Origin: Anaerolinea sp.
GTDB lineage: Bacteria > Chloroflexota > Anaerolineae > Anaerolineales > Villigracilaceae
DNA: 51,680 nucleotides
Assembly: GCA_020719725.1 (NCBI GenBank)
Contig: DYPU01000007.1
Span: forward strand, 1 to 51,680
Reading direction: 5' to 3'
Part shown: piece after piece, positions 34,292-42,354 of the stretch
How positions within the stretch are numbered: position 1 is the stretch's first letter
How the letters are laid out: the number at the start of each line of letters is the position of its first letter
Position numbers and translations under genes: made by a program
Notes under the pieces: model-generated
What the model was told of the DNA's origin: nothing
The model's input: the letters and a program-made list of their open reading frames with translations, nothing else
The model's database searches: none

Positions 34292-35380
34292 TCAACGGCT
34301 CACAGAAACAATCGCCCCAAGCCCATTTACTTTAAGCTGCCACTCTGTACCTGGCTGCAATTGCAAAAACAAAGCTTCATCGTCGGTTGTAAATTCCAAA
34401 ACGCCCGAATCAGTCTGAAAATACACCAAATACTTCTCAGTTCGGGCACCCTCACGCTGTTTCGCCGCAACCTGCACCTGCGGCCAATACGGATTTAAAT
34501 CGCGGCCTTGCGCCACCGCCGAATCGACATTTTGCCACTCTTCAGCCGTATATTTGCAGTAATCATCATACACTTCATAAACACAATCCTGCACAACCTC
34601 CGCCGCGCCATTGCCCAAATCACGGGTATAAGCCTCGCCGCACACTTCCCTGGCATTAGCAACTGGCTCTTGTGAAGTCTGCCGTAACTCTTGAGAACAC
34701 GAAAGCGGCTGCGCCCCTTGTGGCAATTCATCACGCCAGGCTTCGCGGGTCACATCACGCAGCGCCTCAATCGCAATCGAACGCTCCCAGGTCGCATCCT
34801 GCACCACTCCAACCCTGGAATCGGTACGCAGCAATAAAAACGCGCCGACACCACAGCAAAGCAGGAAAAACGCGAGAATTGGAATCCAAATCCAGGGTTT
34901 CACCCGCGCGGGACTCTTCGCCCCCGCAGCCGGTTTCGCCGTTACACTTGGCGGAACCGGCCCCGGCTTAAGGGCTGCGCCGCAAGCCGAACAGTTCTGA
35001 TTCGCAGCGGGATTTTCCGTCCCGCAACTGGGACATTTAATTGGCGCGAGCGGCTGAGACGTGGCTGCAAACGCCCCAATTACCTGGCCCGCCACCCGGC
35101 GCTGACCGTCTGTCAAATCACCGCCACACTGGGCGCAAACAACCGCATCCGCCGCATTACGCGCGCCGCAATAAGGACAATGAACATCTGCGCCCTTCCT
35201 GGCACTGGCAATTTTGGCTTCGTCGTGCAACAATTCCGCATTTTGACGCTTCTCAAACTGCACAGCTTCGGGTTGGGGTGCGCCACAAGCCTGGCAAACC
35301 TTGCTTATGCCAGGGTTTTTCGCCCCGCAATTGGGGCAAGTCCACTCTAATTCGACATAGCCAACCGTCTTTTGAGCCAT
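34292..35380 (-). CDS. Membrane protein with three zinc ribbons
   Basis: A 362-residue protein. Three CxxC-CxxC zinc ribbons lie in the cytoplasmic N-terminal part: CPNCGAKN...CQACGA (about 14-34), CPYCGARN...CAQCGG (about 68-87) and CPSCGTEN...CSACGA (about 116-135). A Pro/Ala/Lys linker, one transmembrane helix (about 167-188, containing a CC pair) and an extracytoplasmic domain of about 170 residues with four Cys follow. Such proteins are common in Anaerolineae; the outer domain is not one I recognise. It sits between four secreted Ig-like proteins and the reductase, within short gaps, so co-transcription is likely. Confidence 0.75.
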   Translation of the reverse strand: MAQKTVGYVELEWTCPNCGAKNPGISKVCQACGAPQPEAVQFEKRQNAELLHDEAKIASARKGADVHCPYCGARNAADAVVCAQCGGDLTDGQRRVAGQVIGAFAATSQPLAPIKCPSCGTENPAANQNCSACGAALKPGPVPPSVTAKPAAGAKSPARVKPWIWIPILAFFLLCCGVGAFLLLRTDSRVGVVQDATWERSIAIEALRDVTREAWRDELPQGAQPLSCSQELRQTSQEPVANAREVCGEAYTRDLGNGAAEVVQDCVYEVYDDYCKYTAEEWQNVDSAVAQGRDLNPYWPQVQVAAKQREGARTEKYLVYFQTDSGVLEFTTDDEALFLQLQPGTEWQLKVNGLGAIVSVSR

Positions 35381-35412
35381 AAAATCTCCTCCGCTTGCAA
35401 ATAAAAATGCTG

Positions 35413-36132
35413 TTACTTCTTTTCAACCCGAATTGTGACAGAAAAAGTGCAGAAAGGCGTATCGCTCTTGTTACGGCGCAAGCCCCAGGTCGCAGAATAT
35501 TGCCCCGGTTCTTTGGGCGAGGTCATACCAATTTGCAAAAGGACCTTATCGCCTTTATAAACCCCAATCGGGATGAACTCACCATCAGCGCGGTTTAAAT
35601 CGTTGTGCATCTTATCGCCGCCCACAAAATAGAAAACAATATCATCGGCCTTCCAGCGCGCCGTGCCGCTATTAAAAACCCGCCAACGCGCCTTAAAGTC
35701 ATAGCGCGGCGTATAAATCTGGGCATAATCCGGGTCAACGGTAATTGGGTTACAGTTATACACATTCGGAACATCTGTCCAGAAAATCAGGTTTGTGCCA
35801 AGCCCGCTTCCCGAGCCTGGAAGTATCGTACCCGCAACCAGCGTGCCAGGGCCGGGCAAAATCATCAACGGTGTCGGAGATGAGAGCATCGGAATGGTTG
35901 GGGCGGGAGTGTTGGTCGAAATCGGAGTGGCTGTCGCGCGCGCAAGAGTCGCCGAAGCTGAAGCGGTCCAAGTCGGTTGTGGTGTATTGGTCGGCAGAGC
36001 AGCCACTGTCGCAGCGGCAATAGTCGCCACCATTGCCTGGGGGTCCAGCACAGGCTGGCTCGCCGCCGGAGAACATCCACCAAATAAGAAGAAGAAAAAC
36101 AACCAGCCCGGCCAAAATTTAGCAAGTCTCAC
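35413..36132 (-). CDS. Lipoprotein with NBR1-like Ig domain (copy 1)
   Basis: A 239-residue secreted lipoprotein. A signal peptide ends with the lipobox LFGGC; then comes a block shared with its neighbours (VATIAAATVAALPTNTP), a Thr/Pro-rich stalk (to about 100), and a C-terminal Ig-like domain (about 125-239) of the type found next to BRCA1 in NBR1: FKARWRVFNSGTARWKADD, YFVGGDKMH, then LQIGMTSPKEPGQYSATWGL and FCTFSVTIRV. Such domains are thought to bind partners or carbohydrate at the surface; no ligand is known here. It is the last and most diverged of four tandem paralogues. Confidence 0.8.
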   Translation of the reverse strand: MRLAKFWPGWLFFFFLFGGCSPAASQPVLDPQAMVATIAAATVAALPTNTPQPTWTASASATLARATATPISTNTPAPTIPMLSSPTPLMILPGPGTLVAGTILPGSGSGLGTNLIFWTDVPNVYNCNPITVDPDYAQIYTPRYDFKARWRVFNSGTARWKADDIVFYFVGGDKMHNDLNRADGEFIPIGVYKGDKVLLQIGMTSPKEPGQYSATWGLRRNKSDTPFCTFSVTIRVEKK

Positions 36133-36141
36133 AAGAACTCC

Positions 36142-36810
36142 TTAGCGCACCGAAACGTTGAAAGTCAGTTCGCAAAACATATTGTCGCCACGCTTTAAGC
36201 CCCAAAAAGACTGATAATCGCCGCCAGCTTTGGGGGTGCGAATTACAATCACAATGTCGCGCGTATCGCCTACTGGAATATCAAAAGACAATTCGCGCGA
36301 GGGGCCATATTCGTACAGCTTGCTGCCTTTTAAAAAGACAATATCCAGCCCGCCCTTCTGCCAATCTTTTCCGCCAACGTTTTTAATGCTCCAGGTGACA
36401 TAAACCAGGGTGTCGGGCCGAATTTTTGACCAGTTATCTGGTTTTTGGCCCATAATCATGCAGGCATAATTGCCGCGGCCCTGATATTTTCCGACTTTTA
36501 CCCCTACGGGTACATCTGTGACTGTTTCGGTGAGTGTCGGCGTAAATGTAATCGACGGAAACGGCGTCAACGTAATCCAGGGCGTGGCTGTAAAAGGTGG
36601 TGTAGCTGTGGCCCGCACACGGGTGGGAATGAGGGTGGCGGTCGCGGTGGGATACGGGGTATTGGTCGGCAAGGCTTGAACAGTGGCGGCAACAATCGTC
36701 GCCAATAAGCCTGATGGAGGGGGTGTGACCGCCGGAGCGCAAGCCAATAAAAACAGCAATGAAAGGTAAATTGCGACCTGGGTGATTTGAAGACTGGCTT
36801 TTTTAATCAA
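36142..36810 (-). CDS. Lipoprotein with NBR1-like Ig domain (copy 2)
   Basis: A 222-residue lipoprotein with lipobox LFLLAC, the shared block LATIVAATVQALPTNTP, a Thr/Pro stalk (about 50-100), and an Ig-like domain (about 105-222): YACMIMGQKPDNWSKIRPDTLVYVTWSIKNVGGKDWQ, VFLKGSKLY, VGDTRDIVIVIRTPKAGGDYQSFWGL, FCELTFNVSV. The Cys in YAC and the one in FCEL are shared by copies 2-4 and may pair. Its stop is nine bases ahead of copy 1. Confidence 0.82.
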   Translation of the reverse strand: MIKKASLQITQVAIYLSLLFLLACAPAVTPPPSGLLATIVAATVQALPTNTPYPTATATLIPTRVRATATPPFTATPWITLTPFPSITFTPTLTETVTDVPVGVKVGKYQGRGNYACMIMGQKPDNWSKIRPDTLVYVTWSIKNVGGKDWQKGGLDIVFLKGSKLYEYGPSRELSFDIPVGDTRDIVIVIRTPKAGGDYQSFWGLKRGDNMFCELTFNVSVR

Positions 36811-36826
36811 CGTTAAACGCCTCCGT

Positions 36827-37498
36827 TCATTTTACGACGATCCGAAAAGTGAACTCGCAAAACAGGGTTTCACCGCGATACAGCCCCCAGGTTGTGGCAT
36901 ATTCGCCGTTGTTTTTGGGAACTTCAAATTTGACAATAATATCGCCCATCTGACCGCTTTCAACTGAGGTAGACAGGTCAAACCGGGAGCCGCCAATCGA
37001 CATTTTTTGGCCTGAAACATAGGCCACATCAATGCTGTCTGTTGACCAATCTTTGACGCCAATATTTTGAATCCGCCAGGCAACCGGGACATCTTGTCCA
37101 TAACTGACTTTAATAAAATCTTCGGGCCGTTGTCCGACAACCACACACCCATAGTTTTCATTGCCCTGGCGTTTGCCAATTTCAGCGCCTCCGGCGGGGG
37201 TAGGGCTGGCAAGCGGCGTCTCGCTGGCCGGGGCCAATGTGGGCGTATGGGTATATAAAGGCGGGATGGTGGGTAGCGGCGTTTCAGTAAAGGCTTCCGT
37301 CGGCGGTGGATTGGTGGAAGTCGGGCTAAAAATTGCTGTAGGGAGAGGGGTTTGAGTGGGCAAAGCCGCTACCGTCGCCGCGACCATTGTTTCTAGCATC
37401 TGCTGTGGATCAATGACCGGTTCAGCGACAGGCGCACAGGCCGTTAAAAGCACAGCAAGCGCAACAAAAAAGGTATTCTGGCGAGGGCTTTTTTTCAT
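36827..37498 (-). CDS. Lipoprotein with NBR1-like Ig domain (copy 3)
   Basis: A 223-residue lipoprotein. I chose the Met at 37498 (AAGGTAG upstream), since an in-frame extension to 37588 would overlap copy 4. Lipobox LLTAC; shared block LETMVAATVAALPTQTP; Thr/Pro stalk; Ig-like domain (about 110-223) with YGCVVVGQRPEDFIKVSYG, VAWRIQNIGVKDWSTDS, VSGQKMS, FEVPKNNGEYATTWGL and FCEFTFRIVV. It is closest to copy 2 in layout. The gap to copy 2 is 16 bases, so both are surely on one message. Confidence 0.82.
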   Translation of the reverse strand: MKKSPRQNTFFVALAVLLTACAPVAEPVIDPQQMLETMVAATVAALPTQTPLPTAIFSPTSTNPPPTEAFTETPLPTIPPLYTHTPTLAPASETPLASPTPAGGAEIGKRQGNENYGCVVVGQRPEDFIKVSYGQDVPVAWRIQNIGVKDWSTDSIDVAYVSGQKMSIGGSRFDLSTSVESGQMGDIIVKFEVPKNNGEYATTWGLYRGETLFCEFTFRIVVK

Positions 37499-37554
37499 GG
37501 CTACCTTAAAAAGTGGGGAAGGCAAAAAATCGGCTGCCTTCCCCACAAAACCGT

Positions 37555-38094
37555 TTACTTTACGGTAACGATGAGATAGAAACGACAAAAAGGCTGGCTA
37601 CCGTTGGAAAGACCCCAGTAGGAAGTGTAAGTTCCCTTAGTCTTGGGAGCAATCATATCGACATAGAGCGCAATTTTGCCATCTGGCCCAACGTTTTTGG
37701 GCATATCGAAAGTGTCGCCATGGGTTTGCATTTTGGTTCCCGAAATATACAGCAGGTCTGTGCCCGATTTTAACCAAGAGCGGCTGCCGGTATTGAGAAC
37801 TGTCCAACGCGCATCAAAACTCTGGCGGGGCTTCATCTTTGTCCAGTCTTTGGGGCTTTGTGAAACCAAAGAGCAGCCATATTCTTTTTTAGCGGCAACG
37901 CTCAAGCCTGGCAACTCTGCCGAGAAAAGATAAGGCATTTCTGAAGCCAGCATGGGGCTGCCTTCAGAAACCATGCTGAGGTGAATCGCTTCATCTGAAA
38001 GGGCAGCGGCCTGGGCCACCGGCGCAGTTGGCCCAAAAATCGTCACGAGAAACAGGCCTGTTAGCAAAATGGGGAAAATACGGGATACTTTCAT
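37555..38094 (-). CDS. Secreted NBR1-like Ig-domain protein (copy 4)
   Basis: A 179-residue secreted protein. Unlike copies 1-3 it has a Sec signal peptide with AQA cleavage (about residue 29) and no lipobox or Thr/Pro stalk, so it should be released or only loosely held. The Ig-like domain (about 68-179) reads YGCSLVSQSPKDWTKMKPRQSFDARWTVLNTGSRSW, YISGTKMQ, VDMIAPKTKGTYTSYWGL, FCRFYLIVTV. It is the first of the four and lies 87 bases after kamA. A soluble member beside three anchored ones suggests a surface assembly with a soluble partner; this is inference. Confidence 0.8.
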   Translation of the reverse strand: MKVSRIFPILLTGLFLVTIFGPTAPVAQAAALSDEAIHLSMVSEGSPMLASEMPYLFSAELPGLSVAAKKEYGCSLVSQSPKDWTKMKPRQSFDARWTVLNTGSRSWLKSGTDLLYISGTKMQTHGDTFDMPKNVGPDGKIALYVDMIAPKTKGTYTSYWGLSNGSQPFCRFYLIVTVK

Positions 38095-38181
38095 GTTGTT
38101 TTATTCTCCTTTTTTCTTCATTATACACAATCAGAGCGGCAAGGGTATCCGAAAGAATTCCTAATCCCGGCCCTGAATGGC

Positions 38182-39507
38182 CTATTTCGATTCATCGGAG
38201 CCGATGCCAAGCGGTTTCCATTTGTTTTCATCTTTCAGACGGTGTTCGATACCGTCGCGGTGATGGATTTCGTCGAAATCGGCGGGTTTGATGAACAGGT
38301 CATCTCCTTCGAGTAAGCCTGTCAGGCCAGACTGGCCCGGCTCGGGACGTTTGAGTCCTTTGTATTTGGCAGACATGGCCGGAGTGTAATCGGTTGGCTC
38401 TTCGTAGGTGGTCACAAATCCTTCAAAATTGCGCAAAATCACCTTGTGATCCGACATGCTCAATAAATAATTGGGCATTAGCGGGATTTTTCCTCCGCCG
38501 CCTGGCGCATCGACGATATATTGCGGCACTGCGTAGCCAGAGGTATGGCCGCGCAATCCCTCCATGATTTCGATGCCCTTAGCTACTGGGGTACGGAAGT
38601 GACCTGCACCCTCGACCAGATCACATTGATAGAGGTAATACGGGCGAACACGGATGCGCACCAGTTTATGAACCAGGTCGCGTTGAATGTGCAGGTTGTC
38701 GTTAACTCCGGCCAGCAAAACCGACTGGTTGCCAAGTTGGATTCCGGCACGGGTCAGGCGGTCGGTGGCGGCGGCCAGTTCGGCAGAAATCTCATTTGGA
38801 TGGTTGACGTGGATGTTCATCCATAAAGGATGGTATTTTTCGAGCATGTCGCATAGTTCTTGGGTGATGCGCATGGGCATAAAAACTGGTACGCGCGAAC
38901 CGATGCGGATGATTTCGATGTGCGGAATTTCCCGCAGGCGGCTGAGTAGCTCTTCCAAAATTTTTGGGGCCAGCACCAGCGGGTCGCCGCCGGAAAGGAG
39001 TACATCTCTCACTTGCGGGGTGCGTTTGAGATAGTCGATCTGCATCTCAAATTCTTCGCGTTTAAAGGTTTGGCCGGGGTCGCCTACGATGCGCGAACGG
39101 GTGCAATAGCGACAGTAGGAGGCGCACTGGGTAGTGACCAGCATCAGCACCCGGTCTGGGTAGCGGTGGACAAGCCCCGGTACGGGAGAGTGACGGTCTT
39201 CAGCCAGAGAATCTTCCATCATGGCGGTGAAGGCTTGCATTTCTTCCGCGCGCGGGATAATCTGCAAGCGAATCGGGTCATTGGGGTCTTCCGGGTCTAT
39301 TAAAGAAATGAAGTAAGGGGTAACATCCACGCGAAACAGGCCCTGGGTTTGCAGGGCAGTGCGTTCGCTTTGGGTAATTGTCAATACTTTTTCAATGTCT
39401 TCGACACTGTTCAGGCGGTTGCTTAATTGCCAGCGCCAGTCGTTCCATTTTTCATCGGGTACATTTTGAAAGACAGGGGCGCGTTTGGAAGTAAATTTTT
39501 CGGGCAT
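38182..39507 (-). CDS. kamA: Lysine 2,3-aminomutase-like radical SAM enzyme
   Basis: A 441-residue radical SAM, PLP-dependent aminomutase. The [4Fe-4S] motif is CASYCRYC (Cys128, 132, 135); the SAM-region GGDPL follows; the PLP lysine is in DAPGGGGKIPL. The two Asp residues that bind the lysine side-chain amine in clostridial KamA are kept (YLYQCDLVEGAGHFR and VDAPGGGGK), so L-lysine to L-beta-lysine is the likely reaction. The C-terminal Cys cluster that binds structural zinc in that enzyme is absent (YTPAMSAKYKG), and a different charged tail replaces it. EpmB is shorter and does not fit. No acetyltransferase (ablB) is adjacent. A good promoter lies upstream. Confidence 0.88.
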   Translation of the reverse strand: MPEKFTSKRAPVFQNVPDEKWNDWRWQLSNRLNSVEDIEKVLTITQSERTALQTQGLFRVDVTPYFISLIDPEDPNDPIRLQIIPRAEEMQAFTAMMEDSLAEDRHSPVPGLVHRYPDRVLMLVTTQCASYCRYCTRSRIVGDPGQTFKREEFEMQIDYLKRTPQVRDVLLSGGDPLVLAPKILEELLSRLREIPHIEIIRIGSRVPVFMPMRITQELCDMLEKYHPLWMNIHVNHPNEISAELAAATDRLTRAGIQLGNQSVLLAGVNDNLHIQRDLVHKLVRIRVRPYYLYQCDLVEGAGHFRTPVAKGIEIMEGLRGHTSGYAVPQYIVDAPGGGGKIPLMPNYLLSMSDHKVILRNFEGFVTTYEEPTDYTPAMSAKYKGLKRPEPGQSGLTGLLEGDDLFIKPADFDEIHHRDGIEHRLKDENKWKPLGIGSDESK

Positions 39508-39924
39508 GGCTGGTCTCCGGGGTAGCTGTTTATGGGGGCTGAGTAATTTTTATCAATTATTCGGGGTGCAGGCCAAAAACCGGGCGCGGAGGGTCGTGGT
39601 CGGGGCGAAAAAAGCCACAACAATATCGGTGCAAATAGCGAAAAGAATTGTCCACTGGCATAGAAGTATTGTAAGATGAAAAAAGACTCAGGTCAATCAG
39701 CCATTGGTGGTAACACTGGATACTATAAGACTCAAAACTGGGGGGAAATATGCTGGAAATTGAAACTAAGCATACCCCCGGCCAAAGAGTGCTTTCAAGT
39801 CGAGTTAGATTTCTTTTTGGGCGTACTTGACTATCCACTAAAGGGGCAGGGACTGGGCTGTAAATGGGTATCGTAACAAGTTAGCGCTGTGTTCTTTTGT
39901 TGTAAGCTGCGTCCCAAAAATGTC
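39508..39924. other. Gene-poor spacer between vanZ-like gene and kamA
   Basis: A spacer of 417 bases. It holds the kamA promoter and a leader of about 155 bases in which no known riboswitch was recognised. A 66-codon plus-strand frame (39676-39876) has no ribosome binding site, an unusual composition, and overlaps that promoter, so I do not call it. Nothing else is supported. Confidence 0.5.
39668..39696 (-). promoter_or_regulatory. Promoter of the kamA-led run
   Basis: TTGACC (39696-39691), 17-base spacer, TACAAT (39673-39668) on the minus strand, leaving a leader of about 155 bases before the kamA ATG. Confidence 0.75.
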
Positions 39925-40326
39925 CTAAATATCAAGACCTTTTGCCTGTTTTCTGGCAGCGCCAAAACGGCAGCGCCAAAAATAGAAGAACAGTAGCGCT
40001 AATGCCGCGCCACCTGCATCAAAAACCAGTACATCCAACAGCGAGGCGTGCCGCCCGATCACAAAGGATTGATGTATCTCGTCTGTGATCGCGTACAACA
40101 CCGCCAAAATCCAGGCCAGCCCCCAGCTAATCTTGGGCTTGTCTGATAAGCCAAACCAAAAAGCCAGCGCCAACAGGCCATAGCCCGCCATGTGGCCGCC
40201 CTTTTTTACCAATGTATCCCAAAAACCATAACTGGGCAGGCTATCCGAAGGGGTGGCAGAAAAAGCAAAGATAATCAGCATTTGAACAAAAACCGGCAAC
40301 CAACGCAAAAGGAGTTTACGAGACAT
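39925..40326 (-). CDS. VanZ-family membrane protein
   Basis: A 133-residue protein with four hydrophobic segments and the VanZ pattern: an N-terminal helix followed by FSATPSDSLP, KGGHMAGYGLLALAF (conserved Lys/His-containing helix start), YAITDEIHQSFVIGRHASLLDVLVFDAGGAALALL. The DExHQ...R.ASxxDvxxN/D motif is the family hallmark. VanZ itself gives low-level teicoplanin resistance; most relatives have unknown function. It lies after the M55 gene but is separated from it by a terminator-like hairpin. Confidence 0.88.
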   Translation of the reverse strand: MSRKLLLRWLPVFVQMLIIFAFSATPSDSLPSYGFWDTLVKKGGHMAGYGLLALAFWFGLSDKPKISWGLAWILAVLYAITDEIHQSFVIGRHASLLDVLVFDAGGAALALLFFYFWRCRFGAARKQAKGLDI

Positions 40327-40532
40327 GCCAGCTATTAAAACACAAATAATCGCTCCAGACCCCCTAATTTAAACCTTTCGCGCCCAGCGACCCCGCGCTG
40401 CACCCGGCTGTACCGGGTAAATTCGGTACGCGGCTGGCAGGGGGGGCATCTCTTTAAAAACAGCAATCCAGGTCGAATATTTTGAAAAATCGAGTTCGGG
40501 GAAGTATTCCCGACCACGCTCTCTCGATAACA

Positions 40533-40574
40533 GCAATCAGAGGCTGCCCAAAAAATTGGACAGCCTCTGATTGC
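40533..40574 (-). terminator. Hairpin after the M55 peptidase gene
   Basis: Perfect arms GCAATCAGAGGCTG (40533-40546) and its complement (40561-40574), loop with an A/T run. It lies 20 bases past the M55 stop. There is no strong external U-tract, so termination efficiency is uncertain. Confidence 0.6.
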
Positions 40575-40594
40575 ATAATGAGAATTTTTCTGCC

Positions 40595-41416
40595 TTAGCC
40601 GCCACCCAGCCCGGCCACTGCCCGAAACGTAACGTAAGCTGAAGGCATATCGGGGGCGCTGACCTGAACCCGGTTGCCATCCCGTTCCGCGCCAGGGATG
40701 CGCATGGCGCGATCCGCCATTTCTGATGCCAGGAAATCGACCGTTACCAGAATTGGTGTATCCATCACAAACAAGTCGGGAGCGTTGCCCTTTTTTAGGC
40801 GCTGAACGGCCTGACGAGCGGCATTCCGAATCAATTCCTGGGTTAGCGCCAGGGGTAGGCATTCCGCAGAATAGCGACCGGTTGCCTGTTTGACAACGGC
40901 TATTTCAAGCGCTCCTAGCAATTCTTGGGCCTGGGCGCAAGCGGTCTGGTCGCCGCTGATCATAATCACGGGAACGCCAAAATGGCCCGCCAGAGCGGCA
41001 TTCAGGCCGTATTCGCCTACCAGCGTGTCATTCAGCCAGACACCGCTCAATTTGGTGCTCCAGGTGTGATCGAGGACTGCGTTCTGCGACCCGGCACGGC
41101 CATGATAGCCAATAAACAAAACAGCTTCAAAGCTCTCGTCAATTCCCTGCATCATCGAAAGCGGGGCAGTTGTCAGACCAGAGTTCAGGCGCGCGCGCGG
41201 GTCAATCTCTTCAATCAAAATGTTTGAGCCATTCCAATGACCATCCGAAACCACAATTTCGTTGGCCCCGGCTTCAAATGCGCCCCGAATGGCGGCGTTA
41301 ACATCGGCGGTCATCAACTTACGAAAGCGTTGATATTCGGAGGTGGAAGGGTCAACCTGCTCCCAGGTCGTAACGCCCGTAATGCCTTCCATATCGGCAG
41401 CGATTAAGAGTTTCAT
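40595..41416 (-). CDS. M55-family D-aminopeptidase (DppA-like)
   Basis: Zinc-dependent D-aminopeptidase, 273 residues. The N-terminal ADMEGITGV holds the first Asp/Glu ligands, followed by VVSDGHWNG, LFIGYHGRAG (His ligands) and MISGDQTACAQA. DppA of Bacillus cleaves D-Ala-D-Ala and related D-peptides and forms a decameric ring. I chose the ATG at 41416, which overlaps the DUF4870 stop (ATGA), over a longer reading into that gene. Role inferred: recycling D-amino-acid peptides, perhaps from cell-wall material. Confidence 0.9.
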   Translation of the reverse strand: MKLLIAADMEGITGVTTWEQVDPSTSEYQRFRKLMTADVNAAIRGAFEAGANEIVVSDGHWNGSNILIEEIDPRARLNSGLTTAPLSMMQGIDESFEAVLFIGYHGRAGSQNAVLDHTWSTKLSGVWLNDTLVGEYGLNAALAGHFGVPVIMISGDQTACAQAQELLGALEIAVVKQATGRYSAECLPLALTQELIRNAARQAVQRLKKGNAPDLFVMDTPILVTVDFLASEMADRAMRIPGAERDGNRVQVSAPDMPSAYVTFRAVAGLGGG

Positions 41417-42351
41417 ACAAGGTCTCCATGAGTTGTAGTTGAAAGTTGGGCAGCAGGGTTGGCCCAACGCGCCGCCCAGCGCCCAAAAAACGGATATTGA
41501 AAATTACGTCCTAGCAAAACTTGCAGCCCGGCCCATTGCCCGAAGAGATGGTACAAAGGCCCCAGCAACAGTACCAGCCCAATCAAACACAGGCCCAAAA
41601 TTGCAAGAACACCCGCCAGCGGATTAAGCCATTCAACCGGGAAGCCGGAGCCGAAGGAAAACAGGGCGATGTAAAATGGGAACAAAAGCCCCAGCCCCAC
41701 CAGGGTTAGTAAAAAATAGAGAATTGTGCCTACCGATTGGTACAAAACGGTCTGAATGGACTGCAAACGCAAAAAAGGAGAGTGCTTGCCCTGCGTAAGC
41801 CAAATTCCAAGCGGCGCAAACAGCCCCCATAGAAAAAATATCAGCGTGAAATGGCCCATCGCAGCCGCAACCCGCTCTTCGTTAAGCGAATCCGGGCTGG
41901 TTTGACTGGTGGCGTAGCCCATATACTTCGCCAAACGTCTGCCCAGCAGCGGGTAACGAAAATCCAGCCCCAGCGCACATTGGATGGCAGCCACAATCGG
42001 AAAAAGACTGTAAATAGCCATTAGCCCTAATGCGCCAAATACAAAAAAAATCATCCAAAAGCCAAAAAATTGGCCTTCTTCAAGTTGGAAGGCAGACAGC
42101 GCCAACATGAGCACTACCGCCAGCACAACAAAAACCAGATATCCCAACATCCACACCGTGTACCCCAAAGATTGATAGCTGTAGGCCTGCAAGGTCTGAA
42201 AAGCGAGGTACGACGATTTTTTGCGTTGTTCGGCCCACAGAAAGGCAGGAATCATTACCCCCATGCCAAAGCTAAGGGCCGAAATATGAGCAATGAATGC
42301 CAAAATGCGCTCTTCGCTGCCAGGTTTGGGCACATGGGGAGTTGCTTCCAT
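41413..42351 (-). CDS. DUF4870-type membrane protein, duplicated
   Basis: A 312-residue membrane protein made of two similar halves. Each begins with a short loop rich in E/R (EERILAFIAHISALSFGMGVMIP and EERVAAAMGHFTLIFFLWGLFAP), then a WxxxxxxSxFLxxQxLQxxxYQ motif (KSSYLAFQTLQAYSYQSLG and HSPFLRLQSIQTVLYQSVG), then two more helices ending in GRxxxYP. This is the DUF4870/Tic20-like pattern, repeated twice. It starts three bases after the gatA stop and overlaps the M55 start. Function unknown. Confidence 0.8.
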   Translation of the reverse strand: MEATPHVPKPGSEERILAFIAHISALSFGMGVMIPAFLWAEQRKKSSYLAFQTLQAYSYQSLGYTVWMLGYLVFVVLAVVLMLALSAFQLEEGQFFGFWMIFFVFGALGLMAIYSLFPIVAAIQCALGLDFRYPLLGRRLAKYMGYATSQTSPDSLNEERVAAAMGHFTLIFFLWGLFAPLGIWLTQGKHSPFLRLQSIQTVLYQSVGTILYFLLTLVGLGLLFPFYIALFSFGSGFPVEWLNPLAGVLAILGLCLIGLVLLLGPLYHLFGQWAGLQVLLGRNFQYPFFGRWAARWANPAAQLSTTTHGDLV

Positions 42352-42354
42352 AGA

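Noticed and set aside
39676-39876. 66-codon open frame on plus in the kamA leader
   Set aside because: It overlaps a strong minus-strand promoter, has no ribosome binding site and resembles no family.
40410-40450. GTACCG...CGGTAC hairpin upstream of the vanZ-like gene
   Set aside because: Short stem without a U-tract or known motif; it may be an mRNA leader structure, but nothing supports a specific call.
40335-40862. Large minus-strand frame overlapping the M55 gene
   Set aside because: It is an alternative frame of the M55 peptidase gene running on through the terminator; low-complexity, with no family match.
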